NCBI GenBank assembly: GCA_900543845.1
Contig: UQTD01000047.1
Location: 1-15,741 of the forward strand
Reading direction: 5' to 3'
DNA: 15,741 bases
DNA from: an uncultured Collinsella sp.
GTDB taxonomy: Bacteria; Actinomycetota; Coriobacteriia; Coriobacteriales; Coriobacteriaceae
The notes beneath the pieces are model-generated. The model had not been told where the DNA came from. It saw only the letters and a program-made list of their open reading frames with translations, and made no database searches. The position numbers and the translations under genes are program-made. Position 1 is the stretch's first letter; every line of letters begins with the position of its first letter. Of this stretch, positions 15,043 to 15,741 are shown one piece after another.

Positions 15043-15741
15043 ATGGCGGACGAGCGTTCTGTTGGCGAGTTGCTCGACGAGCTGTTTGGCTTTGAATCGG
15101 TAGCCAAGCGTCAGACGGCGCTTGAGCAGTACGATCGCGGGGAGTTGGTGCGCAAAGCACGCTCCCGCGAGCTGCTGGGCGTGCTTAGGGGTGTCGAGGC
15201 TGCCGAGCACGCTGCGCGCGAGTCTGCCGTGCGGGCTGTTGACGGGTATGTTCGCCGTGTCGAGGGCGCGGCCCTTGCGCGCGCTCGCAAGCAGGCGGGC
15301 ATTATTGGAGCGCTACGGATGGAGCGCCGCTATGCTGCCTTTTTGCGCATGGAGGACAAGGCCGAGTTGCTGACGCGACTGGAGCAGACGCTTGCGTTTA
15401 TCGAGGTAAAGCTGCGCGCCAATACGGCGGACAGGGTTCGCGCGGCGTACGATGCCGCGGGGGCTATGGTGCTGCAGGACGTGGCACGCCTGCGTGACGT
15501 GCGCGTCGTGGATGCCGTGCCCCTGGATGCCGACCTGCTGTGCACGCAGCTGGAGCAACTTCGTTGTGCCGCCGACGCAACGGACCTTGCGGGCATGATC
15601 ACAGCGACGTTTGAGTCCGAGCTGAGTGCGACGGGGTTGCAGGGCGCCGCCGGGTCTGCGGGCGATGTTGCTGGTGACGTGGCGTTGGAGCGTGAACTTA
15701 CCAACGTGCGCGGCGCTGCGCAGCGAGCGCGCTTGGCGGCG
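15043..15741 (+). CDS. Unrecognised Ala/Arg/Glu-rich helical protein, 3' end outside window
   Basis: An open frame of 233 codons with no stop before the right edge, so the gene is partial. ATG 15043 has a strong AGGGAGG at 15029-15035. I do not recognise the product. It begins MADERSVGELLDELFGFESV and continues as a highly charged, Ala-rich, almost entirely alpha-helical sequence with repeated heptad-like spacing (for example LLTRLEQTLAFIEVKLRAN), suggesting a long coiled coil. No signal peptide or membrane segment is seen. It lies 74 bases after brxL on the same strand with no terminator between, so it may be co-transcribed with BREX; whether it belongs to the system is unknown. Composition is high in G+C, like brxL, so it is not part of the low-G+C insert. 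Confidence 0.7.
   Translation, partial: MADERSVGELLDELFGFESVAKRQTALEQYDRGELVRKARSRELLGVLRGVEAAEHAARESAVRAVDGYVRRVEGAALARARKQAGIIGALRMERRYAAFLRMEDKAELLTRLEQTLAFIEVKLRANTADRVRAAYDAAGAMVLQDVARLRDVRVVDAVPLDADLLCTQLEQLRCAADATDLAGMITATFESELSATGLQGAAGSAGDVAGDVALERELTNVRGAAQRARLAA

Overview
The window holds a complete or nearly complete type 1 BREX phage-defence locus. All genes are on the + strand in the canonical order brxA-brxB-brxC-pglX-pglZ-brxL, followed by the start of an unrecognised helical-protein gene that runs off the right edge. The high G+C content (about 52-72% in the lines I counted by hand), the codon usage and the general look of the proteins suggest a Coriobacteriia actinobacterium, perhaps Collinsella. 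That assignment is inference, because no rRNA or other taxonomic marker is present.

Layout: 51-707 brxA (its frame is open to the left edge); 709-1401 brxB; 1480-5142 brxC (AAA+-type ATPase); 5209-7725 an N-terminal pglX fragment with the methyltransferase motifs; about 7063-8740 a low-G+C block; 8887-9855 a C-terminal pglX fragment; 9879-12587 pglZ; 12599-14968 brxL; 15043 to the edge, unknown gene. Gaps inside the core are short (1, 78, 66, 23 and 11 bases) and most starts have clear Shine-Dalgarno sequences, so the set reads as one or two transcription units.

The unusual part is pglX. The 838-residue upstream ORF ends just after the motif FETSWDFKRHPL. Sequence that looks like the missing PglX C-terminus (NEEELNRIF, LLSYAVGCMFGRYSLD, LDDGVKVNYAKFQ) reappears 1.1 kb downstream as a separate 322-codon ORF with its own ribosome binding site. 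Between them lie two small genes: a double DNA-binding-domain protein (excisionase/MerR-like helix-turn-helix plus a probable winged helix) and an unrecognised Cys-rich 152-residue protein. Base composition drops from about 62% to about 40% G+C inside pglX near 7060, about where the target-recognition part should begin, and recovers near 8740. The simplest reading is that one recombination event replaced the specificity region of PglX, brought in two cargo genes and split the methyltransferase into two polypeptides. Whether the halves reassemble, or whether BREX modification is off in this strain, cannot be told from sequence alone.

How the parts work together, from established BREX knowledge: PglX methylates adenine in a non-palindromic site to mark self DNA. 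BrxA, BrxB, BrxC, PglZ and BrxL are needed for modification and/or for blocking phage DNA replication. If PglX is inactive or retargeted here, the two inserted genes are candidates for regulators of, or substitutes for, its function.
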